Shown here piece by piece: positions 36,544 to 45,547 of a stretch of DNA of 64,000 bases. The stretch spans positions 806,001-870,000 of the forward strand of contig NZ_CP013650.1 in NCBI RefSeq assembly GCF_001466725.1, given 5' to 3'. Each line of letters opens with the position of its first letter. Within the stretch, counting starts at the first letter, position 1. The notes under the pieces were generated by a model. The model ran no database searches, was not told the origin of the DNA, and saw only the letters and a list, made by a program, of their open reading frames with translations. The stretch comes from Lacimicrobium alkaliphilum. Its GTDB lineage: Bacteria > Pseudomonadota > Gammaproteobacteria > Enterobacterales > Alteromonadaceae. The translations under genes were made by a program, and so were the position numbers.

Positions 36544-36676
36544 AACCTTTACTATTTTGTAATACTTCATCCAGCAAACGGTCGAGCTCTTGCCCTAGCT
36601 GTCGTACCTGTTTGGCCAGTGACTTACTGGATTGATCTCTTTTCGATTCGGGCAGTTCCAGCCGATTTCTTTTCAT
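36542..36676 (-). CDS. Small hypothetical protein, 44 aa
   Basis: The frame from the ATG at 36676 (MKRNRLELPESKRDQSSK) is preceded by AAAAGGAGCGGGCA, an excellent ribosome site, which is why I prefer it over the 62-codon frame. The product is charged and helical (LAKQVRQLGQELDRLLDEVLQ, heptad-like leucines), with no signal or membrane segment. It is convergent with prsT and shares its terminator. No family is recognised. The strong ribosome site and terminator are the only evidence that it is real. Confidence 0.55.
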   Translation of the reverse strand: MKRNRLELPESKRDQSSKSLAKQVRQLGQELDRLLDEVLQNSKG

Positions 36677-36796
36677 TGCCCGCTCCTTTTGTTGCATAGA
36701 CCATATCAATATATAGTCCGTGGGCTTCAATAGAGATCAACTTACCATCGATCTAACCCAGATATTCAGCTGCCGGGAACTGAGAAAGTCGTGATT

Positions 36797-38422
36797 TTAC
36801 TCTAAGTTCGCAAATACACAGCCGTAAGCAGGCAGGCTGAGCCTGCCGTTGTCCAGGGAACCCACGCTGAGTCCATGCTGATTATTCAAAACCGCAACAG
36901 ATTGAAGATCCAGCTCACAATTTACGGCGTCATCAGAGAGGTTAAAACACACCAGCAGACTCTGTTGGGGGGTTTTGCGCACAAATGCCAGTATCGGCTC
37001 CGGTGCATTCAGAAACTCAATGCTGCCGCTGGTCAGTGCGGGTTGTTGCTTGCGCCAGTGCATAAAATGACGAAAACTGTTCAGTACAGAATCAGGCTGT
37101 TTTTCCTGCAGCTCTACCGCCAGCGTTCTGTGACTTTCGGGAACCGGCAGCCAGGGTTTCACTTCACTGAATCCGGCATGAGGCCGGTCTGATTGCCACG
37201 GATGAGGTGTCCGGCAGCCATCCCGGCCTTTGAAATTAGGCCAGAAGGTGATGCCGTATGGGTCCTGCAAATCTTCATAGCGCAGCTCGGCCTCTGTCAG
37301 GCCCAGTTCTTCTCCCTGATACAGACAGATGCTGCCGCGCAGAGATGAAACCATGGCCAGCAATAGCCTGGCAAAATCCTGCTGGTAGCTGTCATTTTGA
37401 TTCCAGCGGGATACTGCCCGCTGCACATCATGATTACTGATGGCCCAGCAGGGCCAGCCGTCCAGCATTTTTTGCTCAAGTTCCTCAACGGTGCGGCGAA
37501 TATAGGCGGCAGAAAACTCATCACATAAAAGCTCGAAGCTGTAACCCATGTGCAGGCGCCTATTGCCTTGTGTGTACTCGGCCATACTGGCCAGAGAATC
37601 TTCCGAAGAGATTTCTCCTAAGGCCACAGTGCCGGGATATCTGTCCAGCAGACCCCGGAGTTCTTCTACAAAGCCAATATTTTCCGGCTGTGTATTGTTA
37701 AAGTAGTGGTACTGGAACGCATAGGGATTGTCTTCACTAAATCCACGCCCTTTACGCTCCTCGGCAGGCTTGGCCGGATTGTTGCGCAATTGCTGATCAT
37801 GGAAGCAGAAATTAATCGCGTCCAGGCGCAGACCATGCACGCCTTTTTTGAGCCAGAATTCGACATTATCAAGCACCGCTTCACGGACGCTGGGGTTATG
37901 AAAGTTAAGATCCGGCTGGCTGACCAGAAAATTATGCAGATAATACTGACAACGACGTGGCTCCCATTGCCAGGCTGAGCCACCAAAGATTGACAGCCAG
38001 TTATTCGGTGGTGAACCGTCGGGTTTGGCATCGGCCCACACATACCAGTCCGCTTTGTCATTGTCGCGACTCTGGCGGCTTTGCACAAACCACTCATGCT
38101 GATCAGAGGTGTGACTGAGCACCTGATCGATCATCAGCTTAATCCCGAGCCCGGATGCTTTTTCTACCAGTGCGTCGAAGTCGGCCATAGTGCCAAACAT
38201 CGGGTCGATATCGCGATAATCACTGATATCATAACCAAAATCCTTCATTGGCGATCTGAAGAAGGGCGAAATCCAGATGGCTTCCACACCAAGACTGGCC
38301 ACATAATCTAGCTTACTGATAATACCGGGCAGATCTCCTATGCCGTCGCCGTTACTGTCCTGAAAACTGCGGGGATAGATTTGGTAGATCACGGCGCCTT
38401 GCCACCATGGCTGCTGATTCAT
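36797..38422 (-). CDS. GH13 alpha-glucosidase (oligo-1,6-/maltose-type, cytoplasmic)
   Basis: This 541-aa protein lacks a signal peptide (MNQQPWWQGAVIYQIYPRSF) and fits the GH13_23-like alpha-glucosidases. Catalytic residues are visible: nucleophile D201 (HGLRLDAINF), acid/base E270 (VALGEISSED) and transition-state stabiliser D332 (ISNHDVQRA). The domain A start GDLPGIISKLDYVASLGVEAIWISPF is typical. It would hydrolyse imported malto-oligosaccharides to glucose. A copy of the 14-bp operator TGCATACGTATTCA lies 74 bp upstream, linking it to the other sugar genes of the window. Confidence 0.92.
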   Translation of the reverse strand: MNQQPWWQGAVIYQIYPRSFQDSNGDGIGDLPGIISKLDYVASLGVEAIWISPFFRSPMKDFGYDISDYRDIDPMFGTMADFDALVEKASGLGIKLMIDQVLSHTSDQHEWFVQSRQSRDNDKADWYVWADAKPDGSPPNNWLSIFGGSAWQWEPRRCQYYLHNFLVSQPDLNFHNPSVREAVLDNVEFWLKKGVHGLRLDAINFCFHDQQLRNNPAKPAEERKGRGFSEDNPYAFQYHYFNNTQPENIGFVEELRGLLDRYPGTVALGEISSEDSLASMAEYTQGNRRLHMGYSFELLCDEFSAAYIRRTVEELEQKMLDGWPCWAISNHDVQRAVSRWNQNDSYQQDFARLLLAMVSSLRGSICLYQGEELGLTEAELRYEDLQDPYGITFWPNFKGRDGCRTPHPWQSDRPHAGFSEVKPWLPVPESHRTLAVELQEKQPDSVLNSFRHFMHWRKQQPALTSGSIEFLNAPEPILAFVRKTPQQSLLVCFNLSDDAVNCELDLQSVAVLNNQHGLSVGSLDNGRLSLPAYGCVFANLE

Positions 38423-38495
38423 ACTCTATTTGCTTTCGTTTGTTACAGAAATGTTGGCGAAGCATACGCCACAGCCATTTGCTGTGTAAAAACCC

Positions 38496-38509
38496 TGCAT
38501 ACGTATTCA
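38496..38509 (-). promoter_or_regulatory. Predicted LacI-type operator upstream of the alpha-glucosidase
   Basis: On this strand TGCATACGTATTCA, exactly the reverse complement of the copies at 40771 and 50601. The core ATACGTAT is a perfect palindrome with CG centre, typical of LacI-family operators. It lies in a 325-bp divergent gap between the alpha-glucosidase and the channel gene; the remainder of the gap shows nothing else I can name. Confidence 0.7.
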
Positions 38510-38746
38510 ATGTTTTTTGTATTCTCTGTCATGCCGGCGTTCTTAATATAAAGCCTTTTATATCATTCACTTAGGCCTTCGATATGGTTTGTGAGGCGTT
38601 TTTTCACTTATCTGCAGGCATCTCATCATATCAACCTTGCAGTAAACAGAATGTTGGCAGGCCTGTGGCTTAAGCCCGTAGAGCTTTTGAATATCGCCTC
38701 AATACGCCCTATGCTGAGCGAAACAAACAAATAATAAGGACAATCT

Positions 38747-39823
38747 ATGCAATGCCGCGCAACGGTAATATGGCTGGCTTTACTCGTATCTTTGAGTGCT
38801 TTTAAGGTTTTCGCTCAGGCCGCCACAGACGAGACCCTGATCATTGGCACTAAAGTGGCACCACCTTTTGTGATTAAACAGGAAAACGGTGACCTGTCCG
38901 GTATCAGTATCGAATTGTGGCAGCAGGTCGCTGAGAATATGGGGGTCGACTACCGTTTCGAAGAGGCGGAGCTGGATCAGCTTATAAGCGGCCTGGAGAG
39001 CGGACGGTTCGATGCTTCTGTTGCTGCCCTGACGGTCACTGCATCCCGTGAGTCCAGAGTAGACTTTACTCATCCCTATTTTACGACAGGGCTGGCCATT
39101 GCTACCTCTAAACAGAGTAGCGGCATCTGGACTATCATTTCAGGGCTGTTTTCCTGGCAGTTCATGGTTGCTCTGGCCGGCCTGGGAGGACTGCTGCTGG
39201 CAGTGGGAGTAGTATTGTGGCTGTTTGAGCGTAAAAAGAATGCCGGGATGTTTGGCGGTACGCCCGCACAAGGCATCGGTGCCAGCTTCTGGTGGGCTGC
39301 GGTGACCATGACCACCGTTGGCTATGGTGATAAAGCACCGACGACGTTTGCAGGGCGGGTGGTAGGTCTTATCTGGATGTTCGCTGCGATTATTCTGATT
39401 TCCAGTTTTACTGCGGCTATCGCCACCAGTCTCACCGTCAGTCAGCTTGAGACTAAAATAACCGGTGCCGATGATTTACCCAATGCCAGTATTGTCAGTG
39501 TAGGCAGTTCAGCCAGCGCAGGTTATCTGCAAAGAAACGGTATTGGTTTTATGCAACGCACTTCATTAGAAGCGGCCATTGAAGAAGTCGCCAGAGGCAA
39601 GACCGATGCACTGGTGTATGACAAACCTATTATGCAGTATATGGCACGACAGACTTACCCCGGCAAGCTGGCAATCTTGCCAGATATTCTTGAACGTCAG
39701 GATTATGCTATTGCTGTAGCCGAAAAAAGTCCGCTCAGAGAATCCATTAACCAGGAGTTGCTCAGGGTTATCGCCACTGAGAACTGGCAACAGCGACTGG
39801 AGTATTATCTGGGTCAGAACTGA
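38747..39823 (+). CDS. GluR0-like glutamate-receptor ion channel (K+-type pore)
   Basis: This 358-aa protein has the layout of prokaryotic ionotropic glutamate receptors: signal peptide (to about 24), ligand half S1 (ETLIIGTKVAPPFV ... TASRESRVDFTHPYF, with R101 as candidate carboxylate ligand), TM1 (about 138-160), a re-entrant pore with the potassium filter TTVGYGD at 189-195, TM2 (about 205-228, SSFTAAIAT resembling the receptor gate SYTANLAAF), and ligand half S2 ending with DALVYDKP (D292, candidate amine ligand). An amino acid is the probable ligand and K+ the probable ion, both inferred. It is followed by a TetR gene 63 bp downstream. Confidence 0.85.
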   Translation: MQCRATVIWLALLVSLSAFKVFAQAATDETLIIGTKVAPPFVIKQENGDLSGISIELWQQVAENMGVDYRFEEAELDQLISGLESGRFDASVAALTVTASRESRVDFTHPYFTTGLAIATSKQSSGIWTIISGLFSWQFMVALAGLGGLLLAVGVVLWLFERKKNAGMFGGTPAQGIGASFWWAAVTMTTVGYGDKAPTTFAGRVVGLIWMFAAIILISSFTAAIATSLTVSQLETKITGADDLPNASIVSVGSSASAGYLQRNGIGFMQRTSLEAAIEEVARGKTDALVYDKPIMQYMARQTYPGKLAILPDILERQDYAIAVAEKSPLRESINQELLRVIATENWQQRLEYYLGQN

Positions 39824-39886
39824 TGGCAGGCCATAGACAAGACATGTGCAAACTAATGCACCTGAGCTTATATTCGCGGAGATGAG

Positions 39887-40450
39887 ATGACGGATAAATC
39901 GACGATATTGGACAAGGCGTTGCAGCTTGGTCTGGAAAGGGGCTGGGAAGAGCTCCGCCTGCACGATATCGCTGACGCTCTGGATATTCCGCTTGCGGAC
40001 ATCGCTCAGCATTTCAGTCAGAAGGACGATCTGGTGGATGCATGGTTTGATCGCGCCGATCAGCATTTGCTCAGTATCAAAGCTGAATCCGACTGGCTTG
40101 CACTACCTGCTGAGCGGCGCATTGAAGAGGTGATCTGGCGTTGGCTCGAGGCATTGGCACCCTATCGGCGGGTTACCGGCCAGATGTTGCTTTATAAACT
40201 GGAACCGGGTCATATTCATTTGCAGATAGGCGGCGTTCTGAGGATCAGCCGCACCGTACAATGGTTGATGGAAGCGGCCGATCTTAAAGCCCGGCATCTG
40301 CACCGCATCCGCCAGGAAATTGCTCTGAGCACTGTGTTTGTGAGTACTTTTGTGCACTGGCTGACTGACAGTTCAGTGCATCAGCAGAGTTGCCGGCAAA
40401 GCCTTAAACGCAAACTGGCTGTGGGAGCAAAGCTGAATATCTGGAAGTAG
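39887..40450 (+). CDS. TetR-family transcriptional regulator
   Basis: This 187-aa protein begins MTDKSTILDKALQLGLERGWEELRLHDIADALDIPLADIAQHF, a TetR-type helix-turn-helix (about residues 22-46), followed by FSQKDDLVDAWFDRADQHLL. The remaining helices (about 60-187) form an effector domain of unknown ligand. It lies 63 bp after the channel gene on the same strand; a target could not be identified. The recognition helix is somewhat degenerate (ADIAQHFSQKDDL), but the architecture is clear. Confidence 0.8.
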   Translation: MTDKSTILDKALQLGLERGWEELRLHDIADALDIPLADIAQHFSQKDDLVDAWFDRADQHLLSIKAESDWLALPAERRIEEVIWRWLEALAPYRRVTGQMLLYKLEPGHIHLQIGGVLRISRTVQWLMEAADLKARHLHRIRQEIALSTVFVSTFVHWLTDSSVHQQSCRQSLKRKLAVGAKLNIWK

Positions 40451-40924
40451 TTATTTTACTACCAGATACTGAGTGGCTTTATTCTCTTCTACAGTGCTTG
40501 TTCAGTTGTCAAGGTCAACGGAAAAATGTATCAGAGCGTCTGCATTTAATGCTTTTTACGATAGGTCAATGACCGCAAAAATGACGGGTTTTTAACAGAA
40601 ATATTTCATTAATGTAATTAAGTTACACCTCATTTATATATTCTTCTTTCATGCCACTGCCTTGTTAAATAAAACTAAACCATAAAAAACAACAACTTAA
40701 GTTGGTCACTCGCAGTGATATCTGACAGTGCATTGCAACATAATGTTATCGAAATGTTACTGAATTTCTATGAATACGTATGCAAGACATTGTGCCTGTC
40801 AAAGCTCTGGCGTTACTATCCTCGGCAACAAAAGTGACATATTTCTGCACTGTTTTGTGCAGACATGCACAGTAACAGTGCCTCTGGCACAGCAACTCTA
40901 CACATTAAAATCAGGACACTAGGC
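40451..40924. promoter_or_regulatory. Promoter region of the TonB receptor with LacI-type operator at 40771-40784
   Basis: This 474-bp non-coding region carries TGAATACGTATGCA at 40771-40784, identical to the site before the amylase gene at 50601. The stretch 40600-40680 is AT-rich. The receptor start is at 40925 with AGGACAC upstream, leaving about 140 bp between operator and start. A -35/-10 pair could not be assigned with confidence. Confidence 0.65.
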
Positions 40925-43759
40925 ATGAAAACATTTAAACCCAGTCTTATTACCAGCGCACTGATTTCCAGTGGTTTGGTATTTGGCGCGTCGCCGGTAA
41001 TGGCGCAATCTGCTGAACAACAGGCCGAACAGAATGAAGCTGTAGAAGTTATTCAGGTATCGGGTATCCGGGCCAGCTTACAGCGGGCTCAGGCTATCAA
41101 AATGGACAGTACATCCATAGTTGAAGCACTGTCAGCTGAAGACATTGGTAAATTGCCTGACACCAGTGTGGCTGAGTCATTAGCCCGCTTACCCGGTCTG
41201 GCCGGGGAACGTCGCAATGGTCGTACCAGTGGTCTGTCTATTCGTGGTTTCAACGAAAACTACATAGGTACTTCACTCAATGGCCGTGAGCTGCTGGGGA
41301 TGGGTGACAACCGGGGGGTAGAGTTTGACCTTTACCCTTCAGAGATTGTCTCGAACATCGTTGTTTATAAAACACCTGAAGCTGGCCTGATGGCTCAGGG
41401 GATAGGTGGTACAGTAGATCTGCAGACAGTGAGCCCATTAGGCGCAGAACGTACTATTACCTTTAATGCCAATATTGAACAAAATGAAAAGTCATCCGGC
41501 AACCCGGACTTTGATAATAAGGGGCACAGATTCGCTTTTAACTATGTGGACAGTTTTGCCAATGACACTTTGGGTGTTGCGTTGGTGCTGTCATCCCTTG
41601 AGACGCCTCGTCAGGAAGAGCAATTCCGTGGCTGGGGTTATGCCGATGTTTCCAAGACCGAAACCGCAGACGGTGAAGCGATTCCGGCCGGCACCAAAGT
41701 ATTGGGTGGACACGATTCTTTCGTGCGCTCGGCGATGCTCGAACGTGACTCAGTGGCTGCAATTGTTGAATATGCGCCATCTGACGATCTGAAAATCAAG
41801 TTTGATGCTCTCTATATCGACTTTCTTGAGAACGATGTCAGACGTGGTCTCGAAGAGGGTGGCGCAGAATGGGGGACCGGTGCTTACACAGTAACCGGCG
41901 TCGAAGATGGCCTGGTGACTGAGGGCTATTACGATGGTTTCTATTCCGTAGTCCGTAATGACGCGCGCTCTCAGGACGCCGAATTGACCACCTTTGGTCT
42001 GAATGTTGAGTACCAAATCAATGATTACTGGGAAGCAGAGTTTGATCTTTCTACCGGCAATGTGGATAAGACCATCACTGACGTTGAAAGCTACTCTGGT
42101 GTTGGTCGTGCTGGCATTGACGGTCGCCCAATTACTGCCCGTTCGTGGGAAATGACATCTACCGGCGCAGTATACAGTGACCATCCTACTATGGCGCCGG
42201 TTGATCTGACCGATCCGTCGTTGATTACACTTGCTGGTCCCCAGGCCTGGGGGGGCTCTTTGGCGCCGGTTGAACGTTTCCAGGGCGTTGATGGATTCGG
42301 ACCAGAAACCGCGCAGGATGGTTTTGTTAACCAGCCTATATTCGAAGAAGAGCTCACCAGTGCACGCTTTGAAGTAAAAGGTTTTGTGGAGTGGGGAATT
42401 TTCTCTGGCCTGAATGCGGGTGTGAGTTATCAGGATCGCAGCAAATCCAAGATCAACAATGGTGCATTCCTGACTGCTCCAACCTGGCCTGGTGATGCCC
42501 CCATCCCTGATGTACTGGGTGTGGCAGATCTCAGCTTCACCGGTATCAATGGGGTACTGGCTTACGACAGCTTGGGATTGTTTAACGATGGTTTCTACAC
42601 TGAAACCGATGCAGCATTGTTTGAAAATGGCCGCTTCGGTGACACCTATACTATAGACGAAGAGCTGCTGACCGTATTTGCCAAGCTGGACATCGACACT
42701 GAAGTCGCCGGTATGTTTGTACGCGGTAATTTTGGACTGCAATTGGTCAATTCCGATCAGTCCGGTACCGGCTTCAGCACGACAACAGGCCCTGGCGGCT
42801 TTACTGAGGCGGTACCGGTAACAGATGAAGACAGCTACACCGATGTGCTGCCAACACTGAACCTGAGCATCGAAGTGGCGGACAACCAGTTTGTGCGTAC
42901 CAGTATGTCTAAGGTAATGAGCCGTCCGCGTATGGACGATATGCGTCCTAACGCCCAGGTGAACTTCCAGTTTAACGATGGCAACATCTTAAGTGGTGAT
43001 ATTGAGAACAGTCCCTGGAGTGCAAGCTCAGGTAACACTGCTCTGAAACCACTGGAAGCCAATCAGTTTGATTTGGCTTACGAGAATTACTTTGCCGATG
43101 ACGGTTATTTTGCCGCTGCCTTTTTCTACAAGGACCTGAAAAACTGGCACAGAAACGGTGAAACTATTGCGGATTTCTCTGACTCATATATTCCTGGTTT
43201 CCATCAGTCCTCCGATGAAACAGGCAATCAGGCGCCGGTGTTATTTGAAGGACCCCTTTCTTTCGTTGAAGACGGTTTGACTGGTTTTGTTCGCGGCTAC
43301 GAATTACAGGCCAGTGTGCCAATGCGTCTGGTCAGTGATGCGCTGGATGGTTTTGGTGTGGTTGCCAGCGCTACCTTCATGGACGGTGAACTGGATGACG
43401 GTGGCCGGGTGCCCGGATTGTCTGATGAAATTTATCAGTTGACTGCTTACTATGAGAAGAATGGCTTCGAATTCCGGATTTCCGGTTCCAAGCGTGATGC
43501 CTTCTCTACCGAAGCTCGTGGTCTGAGTCTGTCATTGGTTGAGACCATGGACAGAGGCTTTGAGTTGTGGGATGCGCAGATTGGTTATGACTTCAGCGAG
43601 TCCGGTATTGAAGCACTGAAAGGATTACGGGTAACTCTGCAGGCACAGAACCTGACGGATCAGGATACGGTGCAGACTGATGGTGACGATCCGCGTTTTG
43701 TAACGCTGTATCAAAGCTTCGGCGCCAACTACTTGTTGGGTATTAACTATACCTTCTGA
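40925..43759 (+). CDS. TonB-dependent receptor, probably for malto-oligosaccharides
   Basis: The ATG at 40925 gives 944 aa (MKTFKPSLITSALISSGLVFGASPVMAQ) with a signal peptide; a start 60 bases upstream would precede it. The plug domain is recognisable (VSGIRASLQRAQAIKMDSTSIVEALSAEDIGKLPDTSVAESLARLPG, then VYKTPEAGLMAQGIGGTVDLQ) and the C-terminus ends in the barrel signature YLLGINYTF. It resembles the Caulobacter MalA type of receptor. Operator, neighbours and following halogenase-like gene point to maltodextrin uptake across the outer membrane. The substrate is inferred. Confidence 0.9.
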   Translation: MKTFKPSLITSALISSGLVFGASPVMAQSAEQQAEQNEAVEVIQVSGIRASLQRAQAIKMDSTSIVEALSAEDIGKLPDTSVAESLARLPGLAGERRNGRTSGLSIRGFNENYIGTSLNGRELLGMGDNRGVEFDLYPSEIVSNIVVYKTPEAGLMAQGIGGTVDLQTVSPLGAERTITFNANIEQNEKSSGNPDFDNKGHRFAFNYVDSFANDTLGVALVLSSLETPRQEEQFRGWGYADVSKTETADGEAIPAGTKVLGGHDSFVRSAMLERDSVAAIVEYAPSDDLKIKFDALYIDFLENDVRRGLEEGGAEWGTGAYTVTGVEDGLVTEGYYDGFYSVVRNDARSQDAELTTFGLNVEYQINDYWEAEFDLSTGNVDKTITDVESYSGVGRAGIDGRPITARSWEMTSTGAVYSDHPTMAPVDLTDPSLITLAGPQAWGGSLAPVERFQGVDGFGPETAQDGFVNQPIFEEELTSARFEVKGFVEWGIFSGLNAGVSYQDRSKSKINNGAFLTAPTWPGDAPIPDVLGVADLSFTGINGVLAYDSLGLFNDGFYTETDAALFENGRFGDTYTIDEELLTVFAKLDIDTEVAGMFVRGNFGLQLVNSDQSGTGFSTTTGPGGFTEAVPVTDEDSYTDVLPTLNLSIEVADNQFVRTSMSKVMSRPRMDDMRPNAQVNFQFNDGNILSGDIENSPWSASSGNTALKPLEANQFDLAYENYFADDGYFAAAFFYKDLKNWHRNGETIADFSDSYIPGFHQSSDETGNQAPVLFEGPLSFVEDGLTGFVRGYELQASVPMRLVSDALDGFGVVASATFMDGELDDGGRVPGLSDEIYQLTAYYEKNGFEFRISGSKRDAFSTEARGLSLSLVETMDRGFELWDAQIGYDFSESGIEALKGLRVTLQAQNLTDQDTVQTDGDDPRFVTLYQSFGANYLLGINYTF

Positions 43760-43832
43760 GTTGACTGGGCACAGCCGGCCAACCAGGCTCAAGTGCCCAT
43801 GTTGTTGGTGAAACCGACATACTGCTAGAATC

Positions 43833-43867
43833 AAAAACCCGACCAGTACTCTGGTTGGGTTTTTTTG
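43833..43867 (+). terminator. Rho-independent terminator after the TonB receptor
   Basis: AAAAACCCGACCAG TACT CTGGTTGGGTTTTTTT forms a stable hairpin with T-run, 74 bp after the receptor stop and 34 bp before the halogenase-like gene. Expression of the latter must read through it or use its own promoter. Confidence 0.88.
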
Positions 43868-43900
43868 TCATACCAACTGGCATAAACGGGCTGTAATTAG

Positions 43901-45397
43901 ATGAAAAGTGTAATGCGAAAGGTGGTGATCCTCGGTGGCGGAACTGCGGGCTGGATGTCGGCGGCATTGTTGAAGAAAATTCTTGGCAGTGCGGTGGATA
44001 TTGAGCTGGTTGAGTCCGAGATGATTGGCACTGTCGGTGTTGGTGAAGCTACCATTCCACCGATTCGGCTGGTCAATAATGTGCTGGGTATTAAAGAAGC
44101 CGATTTTTTACGTGAAACCCAAGCCACAATGAAACTGGCCATCAGGTTTGAGAATTGGCGGGTACCGGGAGAAGGTTATTTTCACACCTTTGGTGCACCG
44201 GGTAAGAGCATGGCCTTTTGTCATTTTCATCATTATTGGCGGCGGGCGCAGCAAGAAGGACTTAAAGACAGTTTGTGGGAATATGATCTGAATTATCTGT
44301 GCGCACAGGCGGGTAAGTTTTCTCACATCAACAGCAAAAATCCTGTACTGGAGCTACCTTATGCCTACCACTTCGATGCATCTCTGTATGCCCGTTTCCT
44401 GCGCAATTACAGTGAGAAACTGGGCGTCGTTCGCACTGAAGGTAAAGTTGAGAAAGTCGACCAGGACAATGACAGCGGCTATATTCAGTCTCTGCAACTG
44501 GATAACGGTAAGATCATTGGCGGGGATTTGTTTATCGATTGTTCCGGTTTCCGCGGATTGCTGATCCAGCAGAAGCTGAATACCGGCTATGAAGACTGGA
44601 GCCACCTGTTACCCTGCGATCGCGCTGTTGCGGTACCTTCAGAACGTTTTCAGAAAACACTGCCCTACACCCGATCCATCGCCCATGGAGCAGGCTGGCA
44701 GTGGCGCATTCCGCTTCAGCACCGTAATGGCAACGGTATGGTATACAGTAGTGCTCATTGCAGCGACGAACAGGCCGCGGATTCGCTGCTGGCCAATCTC
44801 GACAGTAAAGCCTGTGGTGACCCCAATTTTATCCGATTTTTGACTGGCCGACGTCGTAAACAGTGGCATAAAAATGTGATTGCAGTAGGTTTATCCAGTG
44901 GTTTTCTTGAGCCACTTGAGTCAACCAGTATTCATCTTATTCAGTCTGCCATTGTCCGCCTGATACATTTGTTTCCTCATCAGGGTATCCAGCCTTCGGC
45001 GGTCACCGAATACAATAAGCAGTCAAAACTTGAGTTTGAACAAATCAGGGATTTTCTGGTGTTGCATTACCATGTTAATCAACGCACAGATACGCAATTT
45101 TGGCGCGATCTGCAAAGCATGGAGATTCCAGATTCTCTGACTCAGAAAATCGCCCTGTTTGCCGAAACGGGCCGCTTGTTTCGGGAGCAGAATGATCTTT
45201 TCCTTGAAAGCTCCTGGCTACAGGTGATGATGGGACAGGGAATTATGCCTAAAGATTATCACCCTATGGCAGAAAATCCTTCCCGGGAGCAACTACTTGG
45301 CATGTTGCAGCAAATCAGGCAGGTCAAGCAGGATCCCTTGCCCAAAATGCTTGATCACGATGAGTTTTTAACCGGTTATTGTCAGATAAAGGAGTAA
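43901..45397 (+). CDS. Flavin-dependent tryptophan halogenase-like protein
   Basis: This 498-aa protein has the FAD motif VVILGGGTAGWMSAALLKK (GGGTAG at 12-17), the lysine corresponding to the catalytic Lys79 of PrnA (TQATMKLAIRFENW, K78), the halogenase signature WQWRIP at 266-271 and EPLESTSIH (E337/E340, near the second catalytic residue). It therefore keeps the residues needed for halogenation, although members located next to TonB receptors have no demonstrated substrate. It is probably co-regulated with the receptor it follows. The receptor/halogenase pairing is a recurrent but unexplained association in Alteromonadales and Caulobacterales. Confidence 0.88.
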   Translation: MKSVMRKVVILGGGTAGWMSAALLKKILGSAVDIELVESEMIGTVGVGEATIPPIRLVNNVLGIKEADFLRETQATMKLAIRFENWRVPGEGYFHTFGAPGKSMAFCHFHHYWRRAQQEGLKDSLWEYDLNYLCAQAGKFSHINSKNPVLELPYAYHFDASLYARFLRNYSEKLGVVRTEGKVEKVDQDNDSGYIQSLQLDNGKIIGGDLFIDCSGFRGLLIQQKLNTGYEDWSHLLPCDRAVAVPSERFQKTLPYTRSIAHGAGWQWRIPLQHRNGNGMVYSSAHCSDEQAADSLLANLDSKACGDPNFIRFLTGRRRKQWHKNVIAVGLSSGFLEPLESTSIHLIQSAIVRLIHLFPHQGIQPSAVTEYNKQSKLEFEQIRDFLVLHYHVNQRTDTQFWRDLQSMEIPDSLTQKIALFAETGRLFREQNDLFLESSWLQVMMGQGIMPKDYHPMAENPSREQLLGMLQQIRQVKQDPLPKMLDHDEFLTGYCQIKE

Positions 45398-45414
45398 GGG
45401 CGGCGCCTGCAAAT

Positions 45415-45428
45415 TTGACCTGGATCAT
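45415..45428 (+). promoter_or_regulatory. Predicted FNR/Crp-type site upstream of ompW
   Basis: TTGACCTGGATCAT matches the FNR consensus TTGAT-N4-ATCAA in its conserved TTGA and ATCA halves. It lies 133-120 bp upstream of the ompW start, consistent with known FNR control of ompW in E. coli. This is a prediction from pattern only. Confidence 0.5.
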
Positions 45429-45547
45429 AAAATGGCTCTATTCCGCTCCCGATATAGATTAGTCTGATAAAAACCTTGATCTTAGTCAGGTTATTATCTG
45501 AAAAAGCCTTGCACAATGCGCTCAGATTCTTTAAATGGAGCGCAACA

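Noticed and set aside
39887..40450. TetR regulator considered as the binder of the TGAATACGTATGCA sites
   Set aside because: The sites have the CG-centred symmetry typical of LacI-type operators and the TetR gene has no copy directly before it; adjacency alone is not evidence.
41750..42742. 330-codon open frame antisense to the TonB receptor
   Set aside because: It overlaps the receptor barrel region, has an unnatural composition and matches no family.
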